A DNA stretch of 64,000 nt, taken from Kineosporia aurantiaca JCM 3230 (GTDB lineage Bacteria; Actinomycetota; Actinomycetes; Actinomycetales; Kineosporiaceae). Numbering within the stretch: position 1 is the stretch's first letter; every line of letters starts with the position of its first letter. The position numbers and the translations under genes are program-made. Of the stretch, positions 27,983-35,699 are shown one piece after another. Location of the stretch: positions 124,001-188,000 of the forward strand of contig JODP01000018.1 in the NCBI GenBank assembly GCA_000719025.1. The letters run 5' to 3'. Below the pieces are notes generated by a model, which saw nothing but the letters and a program-made list of their open reading frames with translations, did no database searches and had not been told where the DNA came from.

Positions 27983-28761
27983 GCACAACCGCGACCACCC
28001 CGGCGACCGGCGCGGAGCGCGGCGCCCCGGACGGAACGCTGCTGCACATGCACGGCGTCGACATGCACTTCAAGACCGGTGTGCACGCGGTGGACTCGGT
28101 GGACCTGGCCGTCCGCCGGGGCGAGTTCGTCTCCGTGGTCGGCCCTTCCGGCTGCGGCAAGAGCACGCTGCTGCGGATCGCGGCCGGCCTGGAGACCCGC
28201 ACCGGAGGCCGGATGGACGTCTCCACCGACGCGATCGGCTACGTCTTCCAGGACCCGACGCTGCTCCCCTGGCGCACCGTGATGGGCAACGTGGAGCTGT
28301 GCACCCAGCTGCAGCACCAGCCCAAGGAGGTGCGCCGGAAGAAGGCCCAGGCGGCGATCGAGATGGTCGGGCTCAAGGGTTTTGAGGGCAACTACCCGAG
28401 CCAGCTGTCCGGCGGGATGCGGATGCGGGCCAGCCTGGCCCGGGCGCTGACCCTGGACCCGGAGCTGTTCCTGTTCGACGAGCCGTTCGGCGCGATCGAC
28501 GAGATCACCCGCGAGCGGCTGAACGGTGAGCTGCTGAAGATCTTCCGCGAGCAGCGGTTCGCCGGGGTGTTCGTCACCCACTCGATCGCCGAGGCGGTGT
28601 TCCTCTCCACCCGGGTGGTGGTGATGTCGGCCCGGCCGGGCCGGATCGTCGGCGAGTTCGAGGTGCCGTTCGACCCGCACCGCGAGCCCTCGCTCCGGGC
28701 CGACGCCGCCTTCGCGCGGCTGACCGGCGAGGTCGGCGAGTGCCTGAGGGCCGCCGCGTGA
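27979..28761 (+). CDS. ABC transporter ATP-binding protein (NitT/TauT/SsuB type)
   Basis: 260 residues. Walker A GPSGCGKST at residues 55-63, signature LSGGMRMRASLARAL, Walker B LFLFDEPFGAID and the H-loop VTHSIAEAVFLS. This is the nitrate/sulfonate/taurine-importer subgroup, which also imports pyrimidine precursors and aromatic acids. The ATG overlaps the previous stop by 4 bp and its own stop overlaps the permease GTG. Together with the permease and the substrate-binding lipoprotein it forms one importer. Confidence 0.95.
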   Translation: MSTTATTPATGAERGAPDGTLLHMHGVDMHFKTGVHAVDSVDLAVRRGEFVSVVGPSGCGKSTLLRIAAGLETRTGGRMDVSTDAIGYVFQDPTLLPWRTVMGNVELCTQLQHQPKEVRRKKAQAAIEMVGLKGFEGNYPSQLSGGMRMRASLARALTLDPELFLFDEPFGAIDEITRERLNGELLKIFREQRFAGVFVTHSIAEAVFLSTRVVVMSARPGRIVGEFEVPFDPHREPSLRADAAFARLTGEVGECLRAAA

Positions 28762-29660
28762 CCGCCGCCGAGACCGAGACCGACCTCAGTACGGGAGAGC
28801 GCCCAGTGACCACGATCGAGACGACCCGCAGCGTCCCGGAGAAGACCGCCCCGGCGGTGCGGAAGCCCAGCCGGATCACCGCTCTGCTGATGACCGTGCT
28901 GCCGCCGGTCGCGGTGTTCGTGGTCTTCATCGGCATCTGGTACTTCGTCTCCTACGTGCTGCTCTCCGAGCGCCGCCGATTCCTGCTGCCCCCGCCGCAC
29001 GCGGTGCTCAAGGTCGGGGTGTTCAACTGGGACAACCTCAGCGAGATCCTCGACGGCCTGAAGATGACCACGATCGTGGCGCTGTCCGGCTTCGTCATCG
29101 CGATCGTCCTGGGCCTGGTCTTCGCCATCCTGATGTCCCAGGCGAAGTGGGTGGAGCGCTCCTTCTACCCGTACGCGGTGATCCTCCAGACCCTGCCGAT
29201 CCTGGCGATGACCCCGCTGGTCGGGCTCTGGTTCGGCTACGGCCTGTCCAGCCGGATCATCATCTGCACGATCCTGGCGCTGTTCCCGATCATCACCACC
29301 ACGCTGTTCGGCCTGAAGTCGGTCGAGCCGAGCCAGCGGGACCTGTTCAAGCTGATGAAGGTCGGCCGCCTGGAACGGTTCTGGCGCCTGGACTTCCCCT
29401 CCGCGCTGCCCAGCATCCTGACCGGCCTGCGCACCTCGGGCGGCCTGGCGGTGATCGGCGCCATCGTCGCCGACTTCTTCTTCCGCCAGGGCAAGCCCGG
29501 CATCGGCCGGCTGCTCGACGTGTACCGCACCAATCTGGAGACCGAAAGGCTCTACGCCGCACTGATCTTCTCCTCGCTCCTCGGGATCATCCTGTTCGTC
29601 CTGAACACGGTGATCACCCAGCGGGTGCTGAAGAACTGGCACGCCTCCGCCCGGGACTGA
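28758..29660 (+). CDS. ABC transporter permease (NitT/TauT type)
   Basis: 300 residues with about six transmembrane helices (VLPPVAVFVVFIGIWYFVSYVLL, TTIVALSGFVIAIVLGLVFAILM and others) and the EAA-like coupling loop FKLMKVGRLERFWRLDFPSALPSILTGLR. The roughly 45-residue polar N-terminus (ETETDLSTGERPVTTIETTRS) is longer than usual; the inner GTG at 28806 is an alternative start. The chosen GTG overlaps the ATPase stop. A 131-bp gap with a GC-rich hairpin separates it from the binding protein. Confidence 0.93.
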   Translation: MTAAETETDLSTGERPVTTIETTRSVPEKTAPAVRKPSRITALLMTVLPPVAVFVVFIGIWYFVSYVLLSERRRFLLPPPHAVLKVGVFNWDNLSEILDGLKMTTIVALSGFVIAIVLGLVFAILMSQAKWVERSFYPYAVILQTLPILAMTPLVGLWFGYGLSSRIIICTILALFPIITTTLFGLKSVEPSQRDLFKLMKVGRLERFWRLDFPSALPSILTGLRTSGGLAVIGAIVADFFFRQGKPGIGRLLDVYRTNLETERLYAALIFSSLLGIILFVLNTVITQRVLKNWHASARD

Positions 29661-29676
29661 CCCTCCCCCCAAGACC

Positions 29677-29700
29677 GGCGGGACAACGATCGTCCCCGCC
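29677..29700 (+). other. Hairpin between permease and binding-protein genes
   Basis: GGCGGGAC at 29677-29684 pairs with GTCCCCGCC at 29692-29700 with one bulged C. In ABC operons such a stem often stops part of the transcripts or protects the 3' part, changing the ratio of binding protein to membrane subunits. That role is inferred. Confidence 0.4.
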
Positions 29701-29791
29701 TCTGCTCCGCCCTGCCCGAAAACCCCTCCTGCCAGTCCGCTTCGTCGCTGCACGCGGACGGTCCCGGACCGTCTCCCGAACTAGGAGAACC

Positions 29792-30940
29792 ATGAAGCGC
29801 AAGATGCTTTTCGCCGCTGCCCCGGCGGTGCTCGTGCTGGCCGCCACGGCCGCCTGTGGTGGCGGCAGCAGTGACTCCGGCTCCGCCTCGGCCGGCTCCG
29901 CGACCGGCGCCCTGGCCGCGGCCGGCTGCCCCTCGACGATCGCGATCCAGCTCAGCTGGTACCCCGAGGCCGAGTACGGCGGCATGTACAACATCATCGG
30001 GGCGAACGGCGACTTCGACTCCGGCTCGGGCGTCTACTCCGGCACCGTCGAGGGCGTGAAGGTCGAGGTCAAGGCCGGTGGGCCGCTGACCGGCAACCAG
30101 CAGGTGACCAGCCAGCTCTACACCGCCGACGACAGCGACACGCTGAACATCGGCCTGCTGGCTTCGGACGAGTCGATCCAGAACTCGGCCAAGCAGCCGA
30201 CCAAGGCCGTGATGAACTACTTCGACAAGGACCCGCAGGTGCTGGTCTTCGACCCGGCCACCTACGACTTCAAGAGCATCGCCGACATCGGCAAGACCGA
30301 CGCCAAGGTGCTCTACTTCGAGGGCTCGACCTACATGGACTACCTGATCGGCTCCGGCCAGATCAAGCAGAGCCAGGTCGACGGCTCCTACAGCGGCGGC
30401 CCGGACACCTTCATCGCCGACGGCGGCAAGGACGTGCAGTCCGGCCTGATCACCAGCGAGCCGTACAAGTACGAGAACGAGTACGCGCAGTGGAAGAAGG
30501 CGATCGGCTCACTGCTGGTCTACGACTCGGGCTACCACAACTACGCCTCCGAACTGGCGATGGTGCCGGACCAGATCACCAAGTACTCCTCCTGCCTGAA
30601 GGCGTTCGTCCCGCTGGCCCAGAAGGCCACCGTCGACTACATGGCCGGTCCCACCGCGATCACCGACAAGATCGACGAGATGAACAAGGAGCTGAACAGC
30701 ACCAGCCAGACCGACGCCGGGCTGGACGCCGCCGCGGTGAAGATGATGGCTGACAAGAAGCTGATCACCAACGACGCGAACGGCACGCTGGGCAACTTCG
30801 ACGCCACCCGGATGCAGGACATGATCGACATCCTGCAGCCGATCTTCGCCAAGCAGAACAAGGCGATCAAGGACGGCCTCAAGCCGGCGGACCTCTACAC
30901 CAACGAGTTCGTCGACCCGAGCATCGGCCTGCCCCAGTAG
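29792..30940 (+). CDS. ABC transporter substrate-binding lipoprotein (NMT1/THI5-like)
   Basis: 382 residues. Lipoprotein signal with hydrophobic core and the lipobox ATAAC, acylated cysteine C22, then a Ser/Gly/Ala linker. The mature part begins IAIQLSWYPEAEYGGMYNIIG, the hallmark of the NMT1/THI5-like binding proteins of NitT/TauT-type importers. It should capture the ligand outside the membrane. GGAGAACC before the ATG is a good ribosome site. The ligand cannot be read, but the neighbouring enzymes suggest a compound that is later de-amidated and oxygenated. A strong terminator follows at once. Confidence 0.92.
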   Translation: MKRKMLFAAAPAVLVLAATAACGGGSSDSGSASAGSATGALAAAGCPSTIAIQLSWYPEAEYGGMYNIIGANGDFDSGSGVYSGTVEGVKVEVKAGGPLTGNQQVTSQLYTADDSDTLNIGLLASDESIQNSAKQPTKAVMNYFDKDPQVLVFDPATYDFKSIADIGKTDAKVLYFEGSTYMDYLIGSGQIKQSQVDGSYSGGPDTFIADGGKDVQSGLITSEPYKYENEYAQWKKAIGSLLVYDSGYHNYASELAMVPDQITKYSSCLKAFVPLAQKATVDYMAGPTAITDKIDEMNKELNSTSQTDAGLDAAAVKMMADKKLITNDANGTLGNFDATRMQDMIDILQPIFAKQNKAIKDGLKPADLYTNEFVDPSIGLPQ

Positions 30941-30950
30941 TTCTCGTACC

Positions 30951-30990
30951 ACCCTGGGCGGCCGGTCCGCTCACACCGGCCGCCCAGGGT
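30951..30990 (+). terminator. Strong hairpin terminator of the ABC operon
   Basis: ACCCTGGGCGGCCGGT at 30951-30966 pairs over all 16 bases with ACCGGCCGCCCAGGGT at 30975-30990 around an 8-nt loop, 11 bp after the stop codon. No U-tract. Confidence 0.85.
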
Positions 30991-31081
30991 CTCCACCGGC
31001 AAGGGACGCACACCCTGGCGACGCCCACCTCCTTCGGCATCAGCCGCTCGCAACGCTCCGCCCAACCCCACCCCTTCCCCC

Positions 31082-31181
31082 GTGATCATGGACTTCTTCC
31101 CCGGCGATCATGGACTTCTTTCCCCGTGATCATGGACTTCTTCTTCCCCCGTGATCATGCAGAACCGCCCCCGTGATCATG
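31082..31181 (+). repeat. Array of five GTGATCATG units with 22-bp period (array 1)
   Basis: GTGATCATG or the one-base variant GCGATCATG begins at 31082, 31104, 31126, 31151 and 31173. The spacing is 22, 22, 25 and 22 bp. Between cores lies a GACTTCTTCCCC-like filler. Same family as the arrays at 34558-34681 and 49281-49413. Confidence 0.85.
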
Positions 31182-31353
31182 CAGCGCCACATTGAGTCGC
31201 GCTATGTCCCACCCCAGCCGCTCGGAAGGCCCGGTCCCCAGCCCCTCCTCAAGCCGTTACTGGGGCACGGCGCGACAAGTGACCCGGCTGCCGGACGGAG
31301 CAAAACGCAACCGCGAGCATCCTTCATTGGCCACCACCACCGCGTCCCGCCAC

Positions 31354-31475
31354 CCCACATCCCCGCCACCTTCGCGTCCCCGCCACCATCGCCGTCCCCT
31401 CGTCCCCACATCTCCGCCACTTTCGCGTCCCCGCCACCACCGCCGTCCCCTCGTCCCCACATCTCCGCCACTTTC
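31354..31475 (+). repeat. 51-bp tandem repeats in the Rieske leader
   Basis: Units begin at 31354, 31405 and 31456 with CCCACATCTCCGCCACTTTC or a close variant; the first two are complete 51-mers and the third breaks off into the 8-bp repeats. Units 1 and 2 differ at only a few positions, so the duplication is recent. Confidence 0.8.
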
Positions 31476-31545
31476 GCGTCCCGCGTCCCCGCGTCCCCGC
31501 GTCCCCGCGTCCCCGCGTCCCCGCGTCCCCGCGTCCCCGCGTCCC
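31476..31545 (+). repeat. Nine tandem copies of GCGTCCCC
   Basis: An 8-bp unit repeated from 31476 to 31545; the first and last copies are one base short. A simple-sequence tract prone to slippage, 76 bp upstream of the candidate operator of the Rieske operon. Confidence 0.85.
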
Positions 31546-31620
31546 TCGAGTGAACATCCCTCCCAACCGACGCCTGACCCACGGCTCCGCTACCTAACCG
31601 AAACAAACGTCCTCTATTTT

Positions 31621-31633
31621 GGATACAAGATCC
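31621..31633. promoter_or_regulatory. Candidate operator of the Rieske operon
   Basis: GGATACAAGATCC with GGAT/ATCC half-sites, 46 bp before the ATG at 31679 and preceded by TATTTT. It is identical at 12 of 13 positions to the copy in front of the VOC/ABC operon, linking the two operons to one regulator. Confidence 0.5.
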
Positions 31634-31678
31634 CGCCGAGCGTCCCCGAGTGCCCGGCCGAGGAGCCCGAGGAGAACC

Positions 31679-32926
31679 ATGAGTCGCACCGTGCCCCTGG
31701 AACCGCACGTGATCGCGGAGGCCCGTCGCATCCTGTCCGACGTCGATCACGTCACCGACCCCGTCGCCACCGCCCGGCTCCTGCCCAGCGAGGTCTACAC
31801 CAGTGAGACCTTCTGGCAGTTCGAGAAGGAGGCGATCTTCATGCGGGAGTGGCTGTGCATCGGCCACGTCGGCGAGGTTCCCGAACCCGGCGATCAGCTC
31901 CCGATGACCATTGTCGGCGAGCCGATCGTCATGCTCCGCGACACTTCCGGTGACATCCGGGTAATGTCCTCGGTCTGCCAGCACCGCGGACACCCGATCT
32001 TCGGGGGCCTGGAGGAGGAGAAGCGCAAGGCCGAAGGCAGGGCCCTGACCTGTGTTTCGGCCAAGCGGATGGTCTGCCCGTACCACAACTGGCAGTACAC
32101 GCTGGACGGCAAACTGGTCGCCGCGCCCTCGATGACCGAGACGGTTCCGGTCAAGCAGCTGCGCGAGACCATCCAGTTGCCGCAGATCCGGCACGAGGTG
32201 TTCCACGGTCTGGTCTTCATCAACTTCGACGAGGATGCGGCGCCGCTCGCGCCGACCGTCGCTAAAATGGACGAGGAGCTGCGCACTTTCGGCATCGCCG
32301 ACCTGGTGCCGCTGGCCCCGTTCGAGTTCCCGGACCAGCAGTGGAACTGGAAGATCCACCACGACAACGCTCTTGAGCCGTACCACACCAGCTACGTGCA
32401 CCGCGGGGTTCACGAGGCGGCGCCGGCCAAGAACGCCCGGTTCGTGACGTTCGACGAGGGTGACGGTCAGGTCATGCACCCGACCTACCTGCTCGACGAG
32501 AACGCCGGGCTGGCTTCGACCGACGGCAAGCGGACCACCCAGATCATCCCCGGCCTGGGCGAGGAGCAGCGTAAGCGGGTGATGTTCGCGTCCATCCCGC
32601 CGATCCTGTTCTCCATCCTGCAGCCGACTTTCGTGCAGCTGGCCTTCATCCACCCGAACGGGCCGGGCTCGATGAACCTGCGCCGGGTGAACCTCTATCC
32701 GAAGAGCGCGGTCGAGGAGCCCGGTTTCCACGAAGCCTACGAGAAGTTCATGGAGCGCAAGGCCCTGGCCATCCACCAGGACGCGGTCACCACCGCCGCC
32801 GTCCAGCAGGGCCTGAAGTCGCGCTACGCGCCGCGGGGTCCGCTCTCCTGGATGGAATCCAACATCCCGCAGCTGAACACCTGGCTGCTGACCCGCTATC
32901 AGAAGGCGCTGGAGGAACTCGCGTGA
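31679..32926 (+). CDS. Rieske non-heme iron oxygenase, alpha (catalytic) subunit
   Basis: 415 residues. The Rieske 2Fe-2S ligands are C100-x-H102 (SVCQHRGH) and C133-x-x-H136 (MVCPYHNW), separated by 30 residues rather than the usual 16-18, with a Lys/Glu-rich insertion. The catalytic iron motif is present in HHDNALEPYHTSYVH (Asn/Asp-x2-Glu-x2-His-x4-His). Such enzymes hydroxylate or demethylate aromatic and alkylamine substrates using electrons from a reductase; no ferredoxin or reductase gene lies nearby. GGAGAACC precedes the ATG. It overlaps the next gene by 4 bp and heads a four-gene operon. Confidence 0.92.
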   Translation: MSRTVPLEPHVIAEARRILSDVDHVTDPVATARLLPSEVYTSETFWQFEKEAIFMREWLCIGHVGEVPEPGDQLPMTIVGEPIVMLRDTSGDIRVMSSVCQHRGHPIFGGLEEEKRKAEGRALTCVSAKRMVCPYHNWQYTLDGKLVAAPSMTETVPVKQLRETIQLPQIRHEVFHGLVFINFDEDAAPLAPTVAKMDEELRTFGIADLVPLAPFEFPDQQWNWKIHHDNALEPYHTSYVHRGVHEAAPAKNARFVTFDEGDGQVMHPTYLLDENAGLASTDGKRTTQIIPGLGEEQRKRVMFASIPPILFSILQPTFVQLAFIHPNGPGSMNLRRVNLYPKSAVEEPGFHEAYEKFMERKALAIHQDAVTTAAVQQGLKSRYAPRGPLSWMESNIPQLNTWLLTRYQKALEELA

Positions 32927-33426
32927 GCGACCTGAACGCTCAGCTGGAAGCCGTCCTCAAACGGCTCGACGCGCTGGAGTCGGAAAAGGCGATCGAGGGG
33001 CTGATGGTCAGCTACATGGCCGCCACCGACGCCGAGTCCGGCAAGGGCGAGAAGGTTGCCGCGCTGTTCACCGAGGACGGCTCGTGGGAGAGCATCGGCC
33101 CGAACGGCAACCCGGGCTGGGCCGCCACCGGGCACCCGGCCCTGATCACGAAGTTCGACCGCAACGTCGAGCGGATGCCGTTCAGCGCGCACTTCGTCAC
33201 CAACACCGCCATACAGATCGACGGTGACACCGCGACCGGGCAGTTCATGTATTTCCAGGCCTGCACCTACCGGGGTGACCAGCCGCTGTGGATCGCCGGC
33301 AAGTACTTCAACGACTTCCGCCGGGTCGACGGCCAGTGGCTGCTCTCGTACATGCGGGTGCACAACTTCTTCACCACGCCCTTTGATCAGGGCTGGGTGA
33401 AGGTTCCGCACATGAAGACCCCCTGA
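32923..33426 (+). CDS. NTF2/SnoaL-like protein, possible oxygenase beta-type subunit
   Basis: 167 residues with an N-terminal helix (LEAVLKRLDALESEKAIEGLMVSYM) and a cone-shaped NTF2-like fold pattern: VAALFTEDGSWES, GHPALITKF, HFVTNTAIQIDGDTATGQFMYFQACTY, WIAGKYFNDFRRVDGQWLLSYMRVHNFF. Beta subunits of ring-hydroxylating oxygenases share this fold, and its position right after the alpha subunit (GTGA overlap) makes a structural partner plausible; an isomerase or dehydratase of the SnoaL kind is the alternative. Confidence 0.75.
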   Translation: MSDLNAQLEAVLKRLDALESEKAIEGLMVSYMAATDAESGKGEKVAALFTEDGSWESIGPNGNPGWAATGHPALITKFDRNVERMPFSAHFVTNTAIQIDGDTATGQFMYFQACTYRGDQPLWIAGKYFNDFRRVDGQWLLSYMRVHNFFTTPFDQGWVKVPHMKTP

Positions 33427-33440
33427 AACTGGAGAACCCG

Positions 33441-33752
33441 ATGTACCGGCACCAGATCATGCGGAACCTGAAGTTCGGCACCCTGCCGAAGTTCATGGAG
33501 CTGCAGAAGAAGAAGAACGAGCTGCTCACCGGGGCCGGGCTGACCCCGTACGACGTCTGGGCCCCGGCCTTCGGCGGGCTGCATCACATGGTGATCGAGG
33601 CGCAGTTCGAGTCGATGGCCGCGTTCGAGGCCGAGCACCTGGCTCAGAAGAAGCTCGAGGGCATGGCCGCGCTGAACGCTGAGCAGCTGGAGTACGTGAT
33701 CGAGGGCTCGGCCGAGGACAGGTTCCAGCGGCTGGGCCACGCCGCCCGATGA
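33441..33752 (+). CDS. Small dimeric alpha/beta-barrel-like protein
   Basis: 103 residues. The pattern MYRHQIMRNLKFGTLPKFMELQKKKNELLTGAGLTPYDVWAPAFGGLHHMVIEAQFESMAAFEAE, given in outline, has the strand-helix-strand order and closing helix of NIPSNAP/antibiotic-monooxygenase-like ferredoxin-fold dimers. Role unknown; such proteins act as small monooxygenases or binding partners. GGAGAACCC precedes the ATG and its stop overlaps the start of the methyltransferase gene. Confidence 0.6.
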   Translation: MYRHQIMRNLKFGTLPKFMELQKKKNELLTGAGLTPYDVWAPAFGGLHHMVIEAQFESMAAFEAEHLAQKKLEGMAALNAEQLEYVIEGSAEDRFQRLGHAAR

Positions 33753-34549
33753 GCACCTTTGGGGACGCCCCGGCGCTGCGCCACCCTGCGCAGGCGACCA
33801 CGCTGCCGGGTTTCCCGCCCGGGGTGGAGCCGGGGCAGGTGCTGAAGGAACAGCCTTGGTACAAGTGGCACGCCCCCTACGACGAGATCCGCTCGGTGCA
33901 GACCGATCGGCTCGGCACCGTGCAGGACCTGATCGCGCTGGCCCTGGACGCGGCCCGGCCGGGCCCGCTGAAGGCCGTCAGCATCTGTTCCGGTCAGGCC
34001 CGGGACCTGCTGCCGATGCTGATCAACCACCCGCGCGGGCACGACGTGGCGGTGCGGATGATCGAGCTGGAGCCGCTGAACGCCTCGTTCCTCTACGGGG
34101 CGCTGGGCAGCACCGATCTGACTGATGTCGAGGTGGTCGTGGCCGACGCCGGGCTGACCGATGCGTACCTGGGCGCGGTACCGGCCGACCTGGTACTGGT
34201 CACCGGCCCGTTCGCCAATATCGGCGCGGACGACCTGCAGCGCACCGTGCGGATGCTGCCGCAGTTGTGCGCCCCTGGCGCGGTCGTGGTCTGGTCCACC
34301 TACGGGGCCGGGCTGTCCGAGCTGGACGCGTTGCTAGCGGCTTTCGGGGCAACCGGGTTCACCGAGATGACGCTGGTCAAGCCCGGTTCCGTGGACAGTT
34401 CGCAGCCCTCCGCGGTGATCGCCACGGGTGATGAGGACCTGGACGGTGAGCTGTTCGAGGGTGGGGAGTTCGCGGCTGGGGCGCATCGCTTCGAGGGCAC
34501 GCCGCTCGACCTGGTTCCGGGCGAACGTCTGTTCACCTTCCGCCTCTGA
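33749..34549 (+). CDS. Class I SAM-dependent methyltransferase-like protein
   Basis: 266 residues. The Rossmann core reads AVSICSGQARDLLPMLINHP (SAM-binding motif I, with S-G-Q replacing the usual G-x-G-x-G), VRMIELEPLNASFL (motif II acidic residue), VVVADAGLTDAYLGAVPADLVLVTGPFANI. A DUF-like actinobacterial methyltransferase group has this same arrangement. Last gene of the Rieske operon. It may methylate a product or be a regulator; no substrate evidence. Ends 8 bp before the first unit of repeat array 2. Confidence 0.75.
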   Translation: MSTFGDAPALRHPAQATTLPGFPPGVEPGQVLKEQPWYKWHAPYDEIRSVQTDRLGTVQDLIALALDAARPGPLKAVSICSGQARDLLPMLINHPRGHDVAVRMIELEPLNASFLYGALGSTDLTDVEVVVADAGLTDAYLGAVPADLVLVTGPFANIGADDLQRTVRMLPQLCAPGAVVVWSTYGAGLSELDALLAAFGATGFTEMTLVKPGSVDSSQPSAVIATGDEDLDGELFEGGEFAAGAHRFEGTPLDLVPGERLFTFRL

Positions 34550-34557
34550 ACCCGTTT

Positions 34558-34681
34558 GTGATCATGCAGTTCCGGGCGGTTGTGCATGATCACGAGGGCG
34601 GTTCTGCATGATCACGGGGGAGAAAGTCCATGATCACGGGGAAAGAAGTCCATGATCACGAGGGAAGAAGTCCATGATCAC
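34558..34681. repeat. Array of six GTGATCATG units, five inverted (array 2)
   Basis: One plus-oriented GTGATCATG at 34558, then five in reverse orientation (CATGATCAC) beginning at 34585, 34607, 34629, 34651 and 34673, spaced exactly 22 bp. Fillers are GGGAAAGAAGTC-like, the complement of those in array 1. The array separates the Rieske operon from the DMT-type gene. Confidence 0.85.
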
Positions 34682-34784
34682 GGGAGGGGTGGGGGGAACA
34701 GGGGGTGGGACGAGTGCATCGTCACGGACGGGGGTTTTCAGTTTTTGCTTGTTTCTGCCCGTTGACGGGGGTTATCTGAACAGT

Positions 34785-35699
34785 GTGCTGCCTGTCGTCG
34801 TCCTGGCGCTGGCCGCCGCCGCGCTCTACGCGGTGTCCGACTTCCTGGAACAACGGGTAGCCCACCGCACCGCTGTGGAGCTCAGCGGCCGCGACCACGC
34901 GCGCGTACTTTCCGGAGTGCGCGCGGTCGCCCTGTTGTTGCTGCGCAACCGGATCTGGATTCTCGGCTGGTTCGTCGGCACGGTCGCCTACCTGGTCCAG
35001 GCGGCCGCCCTGCACCTCGGCTCGATCGCCGTGGTCCAGGCCCTGCAGGTGACCACGCTGCTGTTCACCCTGCCGCTCTCGACGATCGGCACCACGCTCC
35101 GGCCGCGTCTGGTCGACTACCTCGCCGGCGGCGCGGTCTGCCTGGGGCTGGGCCTGTTCCTCTTCGCCCGGGGCGTGCACGACGCTGACGCCCAGCCCTA
35201 CCGCTACCGCCTGATGGCCCTGGTGTTCTGCGCCTCCGGGGCGATCGTGCTGCTCTGCCTGGCCGCGATCCGCCAGCCGGCCGAGGGCACGCTGCGGGCC
35301 ACGCTGCTCGCCGTGGCCGCCGGCATTGCCTTCGCCACCAGCGCAACCATGGTCAAGCTGACCACCGCGCTGCTGGCCGACAACGGTCCGGGCCCGACCG
35401 CGCGGGACTGGCCCGGCTACACCCTGGCCGCCTTCGCGATCGCCAGCGTGGTGCTCCAGCAGGCCGCGTTCGCCGCCGGGAAACTGCCCCTCGCGACCAC
35501 CGCGATCAGCGTGACCAATCCGCTGTGCGGCACGCTGATCGCCGTCCTGGCCTTCGACGAGCGCCTTCCGAGCGATCCGGGCCGCTTGGCGTTGTTCGCC
35601 TTCTCCGCCGCGCTCGTGGTCGTAGGTCTGACCGTGCTACCCCGCTCCCCCCTGTTGTCGGGTGGCGAAGCGCTTCCGGAGTTGGAGGTACACCGGTGA
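34785..35699 (+). CDS. DMT-superfamily (EamA-like) membrane protein
   Basis: 304 residues with nine or ten transmembrane helices and the internal two-fold repeat of EamA/DMT proteins (LPVVVLALAAAALYAVSDFLEQ, and second half LLAVAAGIAFATSATMVKL to NPLCGTLIAVLAFDERLPSDPGRLALFAFSAALVVVGLTVL, in outline). I use the GTG at 34785, because the frame further upstream runs through the repeat array. The next gene starts inside its last codons (GTGA overlap), so the two are coupled. Substrate unknown; a lipid or lipid-precursor transporter would fit the neighbour. Confidence 0.75.
   Translation: MLPVVVLALAAAALYAVSDFLEQRVAHRTAVELSGRDHARVLSGVRAVALLLLRNRIWILGWFVGTVAYLVQAAALHLGSIAVVQALQVTTLLFTLPLSTIGTTLRPRLVDYLAGGAVCLGLGLFLFARGVHDADAQPYRYRLMALVFCASGAIVLLCLAAIRQPAEGTLRATLLAVAAGIAFATSATMVKLTTALLADNGPGPTARDWPGYTLAAFAIASVVLQQAAFAAGKLPLATTAISVTNPLCGTLIAVLAFDERLPSDPGRLALFAFSAALVVVGLTVLPRSPLLSGGEALPELEVHR

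Larger units (their letters stand above)
30991..31678. other. Gene-free repeat-rich region between the ABC and Rieske operons
   Basis: About 690 bp without a supported gene. It holds in order a CT-rich stretch, the five-unit GTGATCATG array, about 170 bp of unremarkable sequence, three 51-bp tandem repeats, nine 8-bp repeats and the Rieske operon promoter with the candidate operator. Frames across the repeats give only Pro/Ser/Arg repeats and are not genes. Confidence 0.7.

Noticed and set aside
31082..31181. CRISPR array
   Set aside because: The repeated core is only 9 bp, the period is 22 bp, the fillers are similar to one another rather than unique spacers, and no cas gene is near.
31173..31806. 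Plus-strand Pro/Ser-rich frames across the tandem repeats
   Set aside because: Translation of simple repeats; overlaps the Rieske start in another frame.
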